Positions 24,001-30,732 of a DNA stretch of 64,000 nucleotides are shown in pieces; within the stretch, counting starts at the first letter, position 1, and the number at the start of each line of letters is the position of its first letter. The position numbers were made by a program, and so were the translations under genes. Source of the DNA: Sphaerolaimus hirsutus (lineage: Eukaryota > Nematoda > Chromadorea > Monhysterida > Sphaerolaimidae); contig OZ038451.1 in the NCBI GenBank assembly GCA_964036195.1, forward strand, positions 25,747,927 to 25,811,926, written 5' to 3'. Under the pieces are notes generated by a model. That model was not told where the DNA came from, ran no database searches, and saw nothing but the letters and a program-made list of their open reading frames with translations.

Positions 24001-27000
24001 CGGCACTTTGACGGTGAGCGCCGCAGGGGTCGGGTGACGNNNNNNNNNNNNNNNNNNNNNNNNNNNNNNNNNNNNNNNNNNNNNNNNNNNNNNNNNNNNN
24101 NNNNNNNNNNNNNNNNNNNNNNNNNNNNNNNNNNNNNNNNNNNNNNNNNNNNNNNNNNNNNNNNNNNNNNNNNNNNNNNNNNNNNNNNNNNNNNNNNNNN
24201 NNNNNNNNNNNNNNNNNNNNNNNNNNNNNNNNNNNNNNNCCGGCAGCCACAGCACGGGCGCGTCGGCGCGCAAGCGGTCGAGCGGCAGCAGCGGCAGCAG
24301 CACGGCGGCAGCGAAAGTAGTCCGAAGAGGTTCGGACCACGCTTTTTTCACTGTTTATGAAAACTCGCATGCCTGTGCCAACAGCACCGCAACCCCTCCC
24401 GCAGTGCCCGCGGCCGCGATCGCCGCGGCTGGCGCTGCACCCAGCGCCACTTCGACGACGTCATCACGCAGCAGCTCGACTACGGCGGCGCGCTCCGACG
24501 GCGCCACGGCGGCGCGAGCAGCCGACTTGCCGGTGCCAGCACCGGCGCCGGCGCTGGGAGCGATCTCCGATGAAGACCGAGCCGCCATCTTTCAGCGCGC
24601 TTTCAACCCTCTGGAGACAGGTACGCTGTCCCAGGCATTTCTAGAGAAGCGGCTAGAGCGCTTCGAAACCTATTTTGATCGTCTTAGCGCCAAGCTCGCC
24701 GCAGCTCGTCACGACGCGACGACGCTGCGCGAGCAGAATCTCCTACTGTCGAGGGCCGTGGAGACGCTCGAAGCGGCCCCCAGCGAGGTCATGGCCATGC
24801 TGCGGTACGCCCTCAAGCGCGAGGGCGAACTCAAGGCCGATCTGCGCACGCTGGGCGCGACTGCGCAGCGACACGAGACGCGCCTGCGGCACCAGGTGCA
24901 CCAGTTGACCACCGAGCTGTCCATCAAGGCGACCGAACTAGAACAGGTGCGCCGATGTTCAGCGCCGCTTTTCTCGCATTCTCATGAAATACGCCGCGTT
25001 CATAACTGTGAACCCGAGCAGATCCGCAAGCGGCTGGCCGACACGAGGGCGGCCAGCGCCGTCACCGCAGAACAGAGCATCGACGCGATCAACATGGCCG
25101 ACGCTGTCATCGTGGAGTGGCTGGACCTGAAGCGCGAGAACGCCGAGCTGAAGGGCGTCCGCGCCCCGCCCGACGACGCCGTCCCGATCTGTGTCACTTC
25201 CCGCGCCGCGCTGCACGCGGCTGCCGGCGCCGACTCGGACCTGTACGACCGCACTTTTGGACTGATCAAGCGCCGCACGGCAGCCCGCACCGCGCCCACG
25301 GCAGGTTTGCATATAAATGCCTCTGATTCTACTTTGGACATATCTTTGGGAAGCTCACGCAAAGGCTTCACAGGCGGGGCCGATCAAAATTCGCCGGCCC
25401 GGGCACCGCGTGACGACGCTGAGCCGCGCCGCCGAGGAGATCGAGATGGCACTCCCGTGGCCCCGCCCCCTGACGTCTCGCCCGAGCCGCGTACGCCAGA
25501 ATACTCGCCGCCCGGTCCTAGCCCGCCGCCCAGTCCAGCCCCAGCCGCATCGTCAAGCAGCACCACTACGCCCGCGCCCGCCCCGTTACGGTCAGCGAAT
25601 GTCCCCGGTGCCCCTGAGAAGGAAAAGCGCCACAAGTCCAAAAGCACCAAAAGGGGTGAAAAGGGGGCCAGCAGGGCCAAGAAGGATATTGTGAAAGTAG
25701 TGGTGTAGGAGGGCAAAAGTAGGGCTTGTGGTGGTGGTTTTTTGTGCGGCAATGTTTTTTTTCGGAATTGTTTTTTCTGTTTTACCCACTTTTTGAATCT
25801 CATTTAGGACCCCCTCCTGGTCCTTGAGGGGGGGTGTTATCGCGTGGCGCGCGCTCAGCGCACGCGACAATGCATATTAGGTGCCCACTCATTTATTAAG
25901 GTGATAATGCGTGCGCCGCCATCACGTGATTCCATGCATTGTGTGCCGCGCAGGTTTTGCAGCGCGCGGCAACCCTAATCCATGCGCGTCGCGGCCGGCG
26001 TATTTAGGCCGCCGGCTGCCCTAGGTTTTGATCACTCGCGGCGGTTATTTTATCTACATTTTCTATTGGCGTTTTACCGGCATTCGGTAAGTGCCGGGCT
26101 GGGTATTTTTACTCGCTTTTATTGCGTGTGCACCACGGCTGTATTTCACGTTCACTACTCTTTTACCTATGGAGCTGATATGAAGTCAATTCCTTTTCTG
26201 TTGGAGATTTGAGTGTGTGAACCCGTGAACCGCTGGATAGCGTGTCCACCCCGGTGGACAGTTTTTCGATCCGGACACTTTACAAATTCTCTCACTGTTG
26301 CCCCGTTGGCAACATAACAGGTCTCACCCCGGGAACGGGGGGGGGGGCTTCAGCCCCCCCCCCGCCGCCCCCCCCCTTAGATACGTCGTTGGTCCGAGGC
26401 AAAACAAGTACTTGAGATCAAGTGTCCGACACAACAAATATTCAAATTTTATGACAAGAAAGCCAAAAAAAAATTTGTCGGCACATGTGAGTGTAAACGC
26501 CGTTTAAAAATTCACCTGCTCGAGTCCGTTTTCTGCCTCTCATAGTCCCTCATTGACTGTTTCCTTGCCATTGGTGGGCCAAAACGCGCATTATTAACTC
26601 GCTTTTCTGAGGACTTCTGAGATCGAAATTCATCCAACGAATCAATATCCAACGGAGAGTCCATTGACTCCTCCCTCAAAGGGATTTGCAATTTCTGTTT
26701 CTTTTTGCCGCTGCCGCCCGTAGGCTTATCTGCGGGCGCGATCGCTGCGGCACTTGCAGTTGAACTTTTGTTTTGATTGGCTTCCTGATCGGATACAGTG
26801 AGAACTTCGACACCAGTGCCGTATTTGTCTGCGAGAAACAGGGCGAGTGGCTCTATTTGGGACAATGCCAAAATGTGTGCATGAATCTAAAACAGTGGGG
26901 AGATTGCAGCACTCAGTAAAGTGACATATTAACATGTGAAGGATAGAATCCGGAAGCTGTCTCAAATTCCGGTGGAATGTTCGCATGGCACCCGAAGCAG

Positions 27001-29422
27001 GGTACACAGTATTGTTGTAAATATACACGTACACACGATTCCCGAAAGCTGGAGTAGTATTGTATACGGGTTGTATACGGGTCCCGGCGAACGGGGGAGG
27101 GGGGCGGCGCCCCCTCCTAAACTTTAGCCCCTTATTAAAATGCAACGGATTCAAGACGTTGGCGACATTTGTTGACATTTGGGTCGCCCCCTGGGTACGA
27201 AGTTGTCCCGAAGTTTCACCAATTGTTGTCATATTCATGCCATACGAATATTTTTACATATCAGTTCATCAGGAATCAGGGACGTAGCCAGGATTTTTGA
27301 GCGGGGGGGGCGGATTGTATACGGAGCCCGGCGAACGGGGGGGGGCGGCGCCCCCCCCCCAAAATTTTACCCCTGTTGTAGGGGAATGGCGCCATGGCGC
27401 TGGCGCCATTTGTAGGCGCCACGCCATGGCGCCACTGGCGTTGGCATTGGCGCCAAGACAGCAGTATACGTCTGTATTTTACAGGCATATACAGCGACAT
27501 GGACAGAAATTGAGTCCATTTTCACTGGCTTTTAGGCCGCAGAGACTGGTCAGCCAAAAAGATATGTTGTGAAGGGAGAATGCGCGCTTGCGTGCAAAAA
27601 TTTTTCAAACTGTCGACAAAATCATCGTCTGAAAGTGCCATTTCTGGCACATTTTTTGGTCCGGCCCGGGAAGGGGGGGGGGGCGGCCGCCCCCCCCGCC
27701 CCCCCTGGCTACGTCCTTGTCAGGAATTCTTCTGACATCTTAAGGCTCAGACAGACTTCTTACTTGCAGTGCACTCACCGTTGTCTCCCGGCAAAATCAT
27801 CGTACTATCGATCCAAAACTTTGCCTTCGAGCTGCCAGGATCTGGCTTCCAGTAGCCTTCCTTTTCTGCCTCTTCTAACATCTTTTTAGCTTTTTCAACA
27901 TCCGGTTTCAGCTCATCGTTATCAAACGGGGCGGAGCCAAATTTTGATTCGAGATCTTCCTGGAGTTTTGTCCTGGATACAAAAATTTGGTTTCCATGTA
28001 TAAACGGATTTTTATATATGGAAAATTCGGCTAACCGTATTTCCATGAAAATGTGACCAGCCGCATTGATTGGTTTAAACTTTCCTTTCAATTCAGAATC
28101 AGCATACCTAATCTGTTTTGCATTTTTATTCAGAGCAATGCCAAACACTTTGTCATTCGAATGGGCAAACCGAATGGGCTTTTTCTCGGTGAGGCAGAGC
28201 AGAAACGACTGAAAAAAGGAACTTTAAAGTGTCACAACATATCCCACGTCATAAAAACAATGACAAATGTGACAACTAGCCTTTGGGACGTTCGTTTCGA
28301 AAAACGACAGCCAGCACTTTTTCAGTGACTTGTAGCGCTCCGATCCCTGCACAGCTTCCAATGTGCGACAATTTTTCTTGTCAAACCAAGCTTTACGACG
28401 CTCGTCGTCCGGCCACCTTAGTGAAAGTAAAATTACGGCAAAAGTAGGTAAAGTAAGGTAGTGAATGCCGGATCGGTAAATATCTTCAACGTTTGCCGAA
28501 AATCTCAAGAACCTTGAAGTCAGCAGCCAGCAGCTAGAAGTCAGTACGGTTAAAAAATGAAATTGTTACTGCGGTAACTAGGGTTCAAACGGCATCCCGA
28601 TCCCGATCCCGGATCCCGTGAAATTCCGGGATTTAGCAATCCCGATCGCGATCCCGATCCCGAAAATTTTTAAATCCCGATCCCGATCCCGAAAAACTCC
28701 CAAGTCCGGGATCCCGATCCCGGAAAAATTAGTGGAAGTAATAAAAAGTGGAAAAATGACATTTTTGCATGCAAAAATGTGAACACAAACCCCCAGCGTC
28801 CATTTTATGCCAAATTTCTGGCATCCAACAGTGTTTTGAGACCTTTATGAACAACTGTGGATGCCAGAACATTGGCCAAAATCTCTATCCCAAAACCCCA
28901 ATCCCGATCCCGGAAAAATGCCAATCCCGATCCCGATCCCGTGACCCCAATCCCGGCCAATCCCGATCCCGAAATCTCAAAAAAACAATCCCGATCCCGA
29001 TCCCGAAAAGTCAATCCCATTTGAACCCTAGCGGTAACCTCAGGTGCCAGTCCCACCCAGTCCGCAGACCTTACAGACTTAAGCGTCTATTAGATGGCAT
29101 TTGACACTTTACAAGGATTTTACATGACATTTTACATGGTCTTTAACAGCGTCTGGTACTTCCCCCAAGCGACACAACCTTTACAACCAAACTGACAAAT
29201 AACTCACTTGCCCAACTTAAAGCAAAAAATGCCAAATGACAACATGCACTCACCTGGGCACAGTACTACTGGTTACATTGAGCCAAAAATTGACACGAGC
29301 TATTTTTGGCTCTTTCTCATCCGGCACTCGTTTAGACAGTTCCACCACGCGTTGGGCCATCTCTTCATCACCAGCGAACTTGGCCCGGTCAAAAACGTGA
29401 GCGAGCGACACGCATGGAAATT
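11723..29422 (-). CDS. Large multi-exon gene of unknown function (C-terminal part certain, start unknown)
   Basis: I do not recognise the product. Exons in transcript order are 29254-29422, 28290-28416, 28036-28208, 27779-27972 (or on to 27753), 26516-26886, 15039-15378, 14168-14310, 13928-14102, 13402-13603 and 12143-12203. One of two last exons follows: 12029-12074 or 11723-11798. Phases agree at every junction except 27779/26886, where the longer form of the exon (to 27753) or a missed exon is needed. The protein includes a charged segment (PRWPDDERRKAWF), a helical stretch (KKMLEEAEKEGYWKPDPG), a basic GKKKQK region, a proline-rich part with DPYPNP repeats, and a conserved-looking tail ISKVAKAIAEWAADSL then NDMDTAILPSR. 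There is no signal peptide or membrane span, so it is probably intracellular. The 11-kb gap between 26516 and 15378 is an intron swollen by the LTR retrotransposon. It may continue upstream into the 30.7-33.8 kb gene. Confidence 0.65.
12416..13122. mobile_element. hAT-type element, family E (TAGGGTTGG ends), 707 bp
   Basis: It begins TAGGGTTGGCCGATG and ends TTTTTTCCAACCCTA, with a perfect 8-bp duplication ACTTCGCC at 12408-12415 and 13123-13130. Long A/T runs interrupted by AACGTTTT make up the ends. The middle is homologous, in reverse orientation, to the element at 39498-40195. It lies in an intron of the large gene. Confidence 0.85.
13152..13346. mobile_element. Family M MITE copy flanked by CAG
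   Basis: GTGCCAATACCACACCCTGT at the left is mirrored by ...TTACAGAGTCCGGGACTGCCAC at the right. CAG stands directly at both borders (13149-13151 and 13347-13349), as at the intron copy 32064-32248. It lies in the intron between the 13402-13603 and 12143-12203 exons and does not define its splice sites. Confidence 0.65.
14680..14960. repeat. AT-rich dispersed repeat (TCTGAGATTTATATT type)
   Basis: The repeat is built from alternations of tctcagaaaatataagattt and its complement. The same block in the same order occurs at 46228-46510, and shorter relatives at about 33460-33600 and 44180-44470. The internal inverted repeats suggest a foldback element. No target duplication was identified. It lies in the intron between exons 15039-15378 and 14168-14310. 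Confidence 0.6.
16717..17201 (+). repeat. 5' LTR
   Basis: It starts TGTTATCGCG and ends CATAACA. It has the same sequence as 25835-26319, including an identical 76-codon chance ORF at the same offset. Promoter and polyadenylation signals should lie here, but no single TATA box stands out. Confidence 0.95.
17202..17224 (+). promoter_or_regulatory. Primer-binding site for minus-strand synthesis
   Basis: The site starts TGGTGACCAC directly after the 5' LTR, as expected for pairing with a tRNA 3' CCA end. The next bases, ATCGATTCGAACC, are complementary to a tRNA T-loop sequence (GGTTCGAAT). The spacing is about two bases short of a standard tRNA 3' arm, so the primer tRNA is not assigned. Confidence 0.7.
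17488..19948 (+). CDS. gag: Gag and aspartic protease frame, with one apparent frameshift
   Basis: Gag forms the particle that packages element RNA; the protease cleaves the polyproteins. The frame opens at an ATG at 17488 and ends at 17952 just after a run of G (about 17919-17931). The neighbouring frame is open from before 17939 through to a stop at 19948. One base more or fewer in the G run would account for the switch. The first part is alanine-rich and helical. Then come glutamine-rich and PPISSAVPPVSS-like repeats (18060-18340), a capsid-like globular part (about 18400-19060) and a basic region. A single WCTYF...H...C cluster stands where a zinc knuckle would be, without the usual CCHC spacing. 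The protease DTG (GQIDTGCTIG) is at 19709-19717, fused to the end of this frame rather than starting Pol. Confidence 0.85.
19936..24360 (+). CDS. pol: Pol: reverse transcriptase, RNase H, integrase
   Basis: One open frame of 1474 codons overlaps the Gag-protease frame by 13 bp in another phase, so expression probably needs frameshifting or reinitiation. After a spacer, the reverse transcriptase spans roughly residues 270-560, with DYRLCLDFRKLN, MPLGLKNAGASFQ and the catalytic YIDD at 427-430. RNase H follows (YTDACDYGLGAVL, D586). The integrase has an HHCC zinc region (HAGLTGTHGG...CHVC, about 800-842) and the catalytic triad D872, D930, E966, which is the standard D,D-35-E spacing. No chromodomain was recognised. 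Past residue 1150 the chain is rich in Q, R and E, with GEQRR repeats before the sequencing gap at 24040-24239. All catalytic residues are present and the frame is unbroken outside the gap. Confidence 0.95.
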   Translation: MVKLRQFLPPSDQLLIGRAAIWGPLKVLHEAKRELDRLEKHFTHNQHALATAQGGTPAIHRTADVRVVHKVVVPAGARTQILVGTDKANILPSTDEQGRQLAYAIDPSTRTEGGELTEFEPGIVCNAAFHSRREWLDDPSFSLCVVNSTGEDKFLPADTKIAEVFLVDRVLVEDQPAPAAQGTMRLPTPPEPIDPSKVPVHKLSAEQKQHAEEVWGRLPSESRDALPTALHGDFRRLVDQNVDIFSLTEYDIGETQITEHRITLVEGAEPVKCAARFETPPKRAFVWRAVDKMLKKGLIVPASSPWAFPLVIVPKGKDDYRLCLDFRKLNELTVRDAYPLPRIADMFQQMDGRAVFSCMDASFGYYNVKIVDPATRDMVSFVCSRGQFSYTRMPLGLKNAGASFQRLMDCVIEGLNQDAQRPSFFCYIDDCLVASDSAHQHLGHLTQFFARLRWAGIRLKPEKCFFFCRLVKFLGFELSARGISPKRCNVAAILDMPTPTTKQGIKTFLGKAGYFSQHIPGFHKLAAPLNDMAKGTYRVKGADPIPAYENWTGEAQDAYNQLKHRLSTAPVLAHPDRTKPFYLYTDACDYGLGAVLMQQPGDDPEQLRPVAFVSKKLPTTHKNWSVVEKEALACTWALDRLGDFIDGQQVFLRTDHKALVTALLKPVRGKIERWTQRWAMRLSLKDLSIEYCPGEHNVVADSLSRHPIDDIDHASFQRASEVIKVPLDKLCPHMAASASQIDWAHEQQTDTQLQQLTGQLRQGRGKVGVLFLKKGIIYGRGTWGPVPVAPAHLRLSLIQSAHAGLTGTHGGLERTLQYLNKFCTWPRIRLDIDDFIKKCHVCKITKDAQRNCVSPLFPVSPGTRPWLKMAVDTTPMPEFRGFRHLLVAVDYLTRAVALAPLRQLTGQQVVNALERSVIFHFGPPAELVSDNGTEFANRHVEALAEKWGFALRKTTPYHSQANGLAERAIRSAEQVIRQWSAHNAGCRDWPAALPELSLRMNVAYNRDVAHAPFELLFGYLPSLLGGAGPALKPENSKPNTKPDPLHDPPSSNTRLKATMKALMTSIPQLAQRPGALGKLWKKAATHLQNAQNRYKQVYDKKQRNTLQIGDKVYMKKKWGMSVEKKIQPLCTGPHEVVGLDQSIALLDISGRIFRTPIDTLIMASQHRAGQQQPAARRVRAAQSQDSTERLAEVVRSAQDTLTRARLQRLAGFPDAEKERENSRIIAQLTKALSGHEVSAKNKPFSTHFTQQIAAQTVRTQPSPQTSPAPADGAPQHEGPQREAGGQRTPARSRSPRQRDAPRLGYTIYRGPNDRGEQRRVGEQRHVGEQRRDGERRRGGEQRRGGEQRRDGDELQRHFDGERRRGRVTXXXXXXXXXXXXXXXXXXXXXXXXXXXXXXXXXXXXXXXXXXXXXXXXXXXXXXXXXXXXXXXXXXXRQPQHGRVGAQAVERQQRQQHGGSESSPKRFGPRFFHCL
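24040..24239. other. Assembly gap (200 N)
   Basis: Two hundred unknown bases interrupt the GEQRR-coding repeat at the end of Pol. The true length is unknown, so the connection between the end of Pol and the following ORF, and the phase across the gap, are not certain. Confidence 0.99.
24404..25708 (+). CDS. Third retrotransposon ORF, coiled-coil protein of unknown function
   Basis: A 434-codon frame between Pol and the 3' LTR, in a different phase from Pol. I recognise no family. Residues 1-60 are A/S/T-rich low complexity. About 70-190 form a predicted coiled coil (LEKRLERFETYFDRL, LREQNLLLSRAVETL, repeated charged heptads). A further helical part (MADAVIVEWLDLKRENAEL) follows, then a Pro/Ser-rich disordered region and a strongly basic tail (KEKRHKSKSTKRGEKG). 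It has no signal peptide, no membrane span and no glycoprotein features, so it is not an envelope gene. Its base composition matches Gag and Pol, which argues that it is a long-standing part of the element. Position and basic tail would suit an RNA- or chromatin-binding accessory protein, but that is only inference. Confidence 0.75.
   Translation: MPAAAIAAAGAAPSATSTTSSRSSSTTAARSDGATAARAADLPVPAPAPALGAISDEDRAAIFQRAFNPLETGTLSQAFLEKRLERFETYFDRLSAKLAAARHDATTLREQNLLLSRAVETLEAAPSEVMAMLRYALKREGELKADLRTLGATAQRHETRLRHQVHQLTTELSIKATELEQVRRCSAPLFSHSHEIRRVHNCEPEQIRKRLADTRAASAVTAEQSIDAINMADAVIVEWLDLKRENAELKGVRAPPDDAVPICVTSRAALHAAAGADSDLYDRTFGLIKRRTAARTAPTAGLHINASDSTLDISLGSSRKGFTGGADQNSPARAPRDDAEPRRRGDRDGTPVAPPPDVSPEPRTPEYSPPGPSPPPSPAPAASSSSTTTPAPAPLRSANVPGAPEKEKRHKSKSTKRGEKGASRAKKDIVKVVV
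25821..25834 (+). promoter_or_regulatory. Polypurine tract
   Basis: A purine run, tccttgagggggggg, ends directly at the TG of the 3' LTR, the expected position for the plus-strand primer. Confidence 0.75.
25835..26319 (+). repeat. 3' LTR
   Basis: 485 bp, TGTTATCGCG...CATAACA. It is the same as the 5' LTR over its whole length by eye. Confidence 0.95.
27277..27719. mobile_element. hAT-type MITE, family A, 443 bp, complete
   Basis: CAGGGACGTAGCCAGG at the left is mirrored by CCTGGCTACGTCCTTG at the right. A perfect 8-bp target duplication TCAGGAAT lies at 27269-27276 and 27720-27727. Inside are long G and C runs, a GGCGCC palindrome block and a GCGCGCTTGCGTGC motif. It lies in an intron of the large gene. 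Further copies are at 40480-40595, 43320-44153, 50955-51086 and 58149-58595. A detached fragment lies at about 27060-27130. Confidence 0.92.
28579..29030. mobile_element. hAT-type MITE, family B (TAGGGTTCAAACGG ends), 452 bp
   Basis: TAGGGTTCAAACGG at the left is mirrored by CATTTGAACCCTA at the right, with a perfect 8-bp duplication GCGGTAAC at 28571-28578 and 29031-29038. Both sides are built of GATCCC units (catcccgatcccgatcccgg). The middle has a unique block, GCATCCAACAGTGTTTTGAG, shared with the copies at 43339-43878 and 49737-50166. Confidence 0.92.
29041..29166. mobile_element. Family M MITE copy
   Basis: CAGGTGCCAGTCCCACCCAG at the left faces CAGCGTCTGGTACTTCCCCC at the right, with TTTACATGACATTTTACATG repeats between. 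It lies in the intron between the 29254-29422 and 28290-28416 exons, immediately beside the family B element. Confidence 0.55.
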
Positions 29423-29575
29423 CTGCAGTGTGGGTGATGGTTTCATGTGAAAAGTGAAAGGAACATTGGAAATTTGTTTTTGCGTCAAATAGTTTTTTGA
29501 AGCGGAATTACAATCAATTCTGGCAGGCCGAAAAGTGTCACAGTTAAGGACGGAAAAACGCAACAGTATTTGAAC

Positions 29576-30291
29576 TAGGGTTGGGACGATATGACTTTTC
29601 GATATCGATATTCGATATTTTTTTCTGAAAGAAATGGACTTTTCGATACGATATGGACCCTCGATATTCGATATCGATATGAAAATGTGCTCGATATTCG
29701 ATATCGATATTTCGATATTTTCGATATTTCGATATTTTAGTACAGCGGGGCATATTGTATTTCCATTTGGACACAAACATGGTTGATAATCTTTTTAAAT
29801 GAGGCTCACAACAGTTGAAATGAGGTAATGAAATAAAAACAGGATGAATCAAATTATATAAGGTGAAAAATTATTAAGCAAACACTTCAGGTCATACTTG
29901 TGACTAGGGCTGGCTGGCTTTTTACATTTTTCAAAGGTTGGTATTTTAAAATAAACAGCCAAATTTTTAAGCCATGCTGCCATGCAAAGGTTTGGTGAAA
30001 TGGTTTCCTTGTGATGCAGTTTGCTGTGTTAATATCATATATTTTGTAAGGATGTGTATACATTACCCTTGATATCCTACTTTTGATAGCTCAATGTGAA
30101 AATAACATGGCATTTATATATGATATATTACCTTGTGCATTCATAAGCATACGTGTTTGGCTGCAGCATCCACTTTTTGTTGGTCTCAGCCATTTTTTAT
30201 GGGATCACAAATACCTCAAAAAGAATACCAGAATATCGAAAAATATCGAAAAAATGGTCGATATTCGATATGATATATCGTCCCAACCCTA
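29576..30291. mobile_element. hAT-type element, TAGGGTTGGGACGATAT ends, 716 bp
   Basis: TAGGGTTGGGACGATATGAC at the left is mirrored by ATATCGTCCCAACCCTA at the right, with a perfect 8-bp duplication ATTTGAAC at 29568-29575 and 30292-30299. The ends are made of TTCGATATCGATATTCGATA units. A second element beginning TAGGGCTGGCTGGC at about 29906 may be nested or be part of it. It lies between the large gene's first recognised exon and the coiled-coil gene. Confidence 0.88.
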
Positions 30292-30732
30292 ATTTGAACA
30301 AAAAAAACATTTTCAAAGCTTGCGTTGAAAAAAACCCGACGGCCATCCCTAGCCAGAGTATGTCGAAAACTCACAAATAAGCTTTGAACGCATTCGAATG
30401 TACCGGAATTGGGTGTCCGTCAACTTTAAGATCAATCATTTCAGTAAGCTCAAATGCGTTCAAAGTTGATTTTTGAGTTTCCGAAATTCCGATTGATAAC
30501 TGGTGACCATATTTCTTTGTGGCGGATTTTGGGGTGGATAGACTATAAATAAACGATATGACCGCAGCGCGGCGGGACGTAGATTGGTTTACTGGCGTCG
30601 TCAAAAAAAAATTTCATGCGACTTCGTTCATCGTGGGCCGTTCAAACGGCGAAAAATCGTCCGTACGAGGAAACTAAATTTCCATTGCGAATGGCACCAA
30701 TGGACAGTTTGAAACGAACCAGTGTCCCTCAC

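Larger units (their letters stand above)
16717..26319 (+). mobile_element. Complete Ty3/gypsy-type LTR retrotransposon, 9.6 kb
   Basis: It has two 485-bp LTRs (16717-17201 and 25835-26319), TG...CA ends and a 4-bp target duplication GGTC (16713-16716 and 26320-26323). A primer-binding site follows the 5' LTR and a G-rich polypurine tract precedes the 3' LTR. The gene order is Gag, protease, reverse transcriptase, RNase H, integrase, then an extra ORF. Integrase after RNase H places it in Ty3/gypsy (Metaviridae). I saw no difference between the LTRs by eye, so the insertion is recent. The element is far richer in G+C than the surrounding host DNA. A 200-base assembly gap (24040-24239) falls at the end of Pol. 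Confidence 0.95.
15473..26391. mobile_element. hAT-type element family A split by the LTR retrotransposon
   Basis: The left half, from 15473 (CAGGGACGTATCCAGG), and the right half, 26320-26391 (ending ATACGTCGTTG), carry the two ends of a family A element. The outer flanks GTCCTAAG (15465-15472) and GTCCGAGG (26392-26399) match at 6 of 8 positions. The retrotransposon lies between with its own 4-bp duplication. The part at about 15590-15680 has the family's GGCGCC palindrome block. Confidence 0.5.

Noticed and set aside
24404..25708. Envelope gene
   Set aside because: The ORF has the right place but no signal peptide, membrane span or glycoprotein features.
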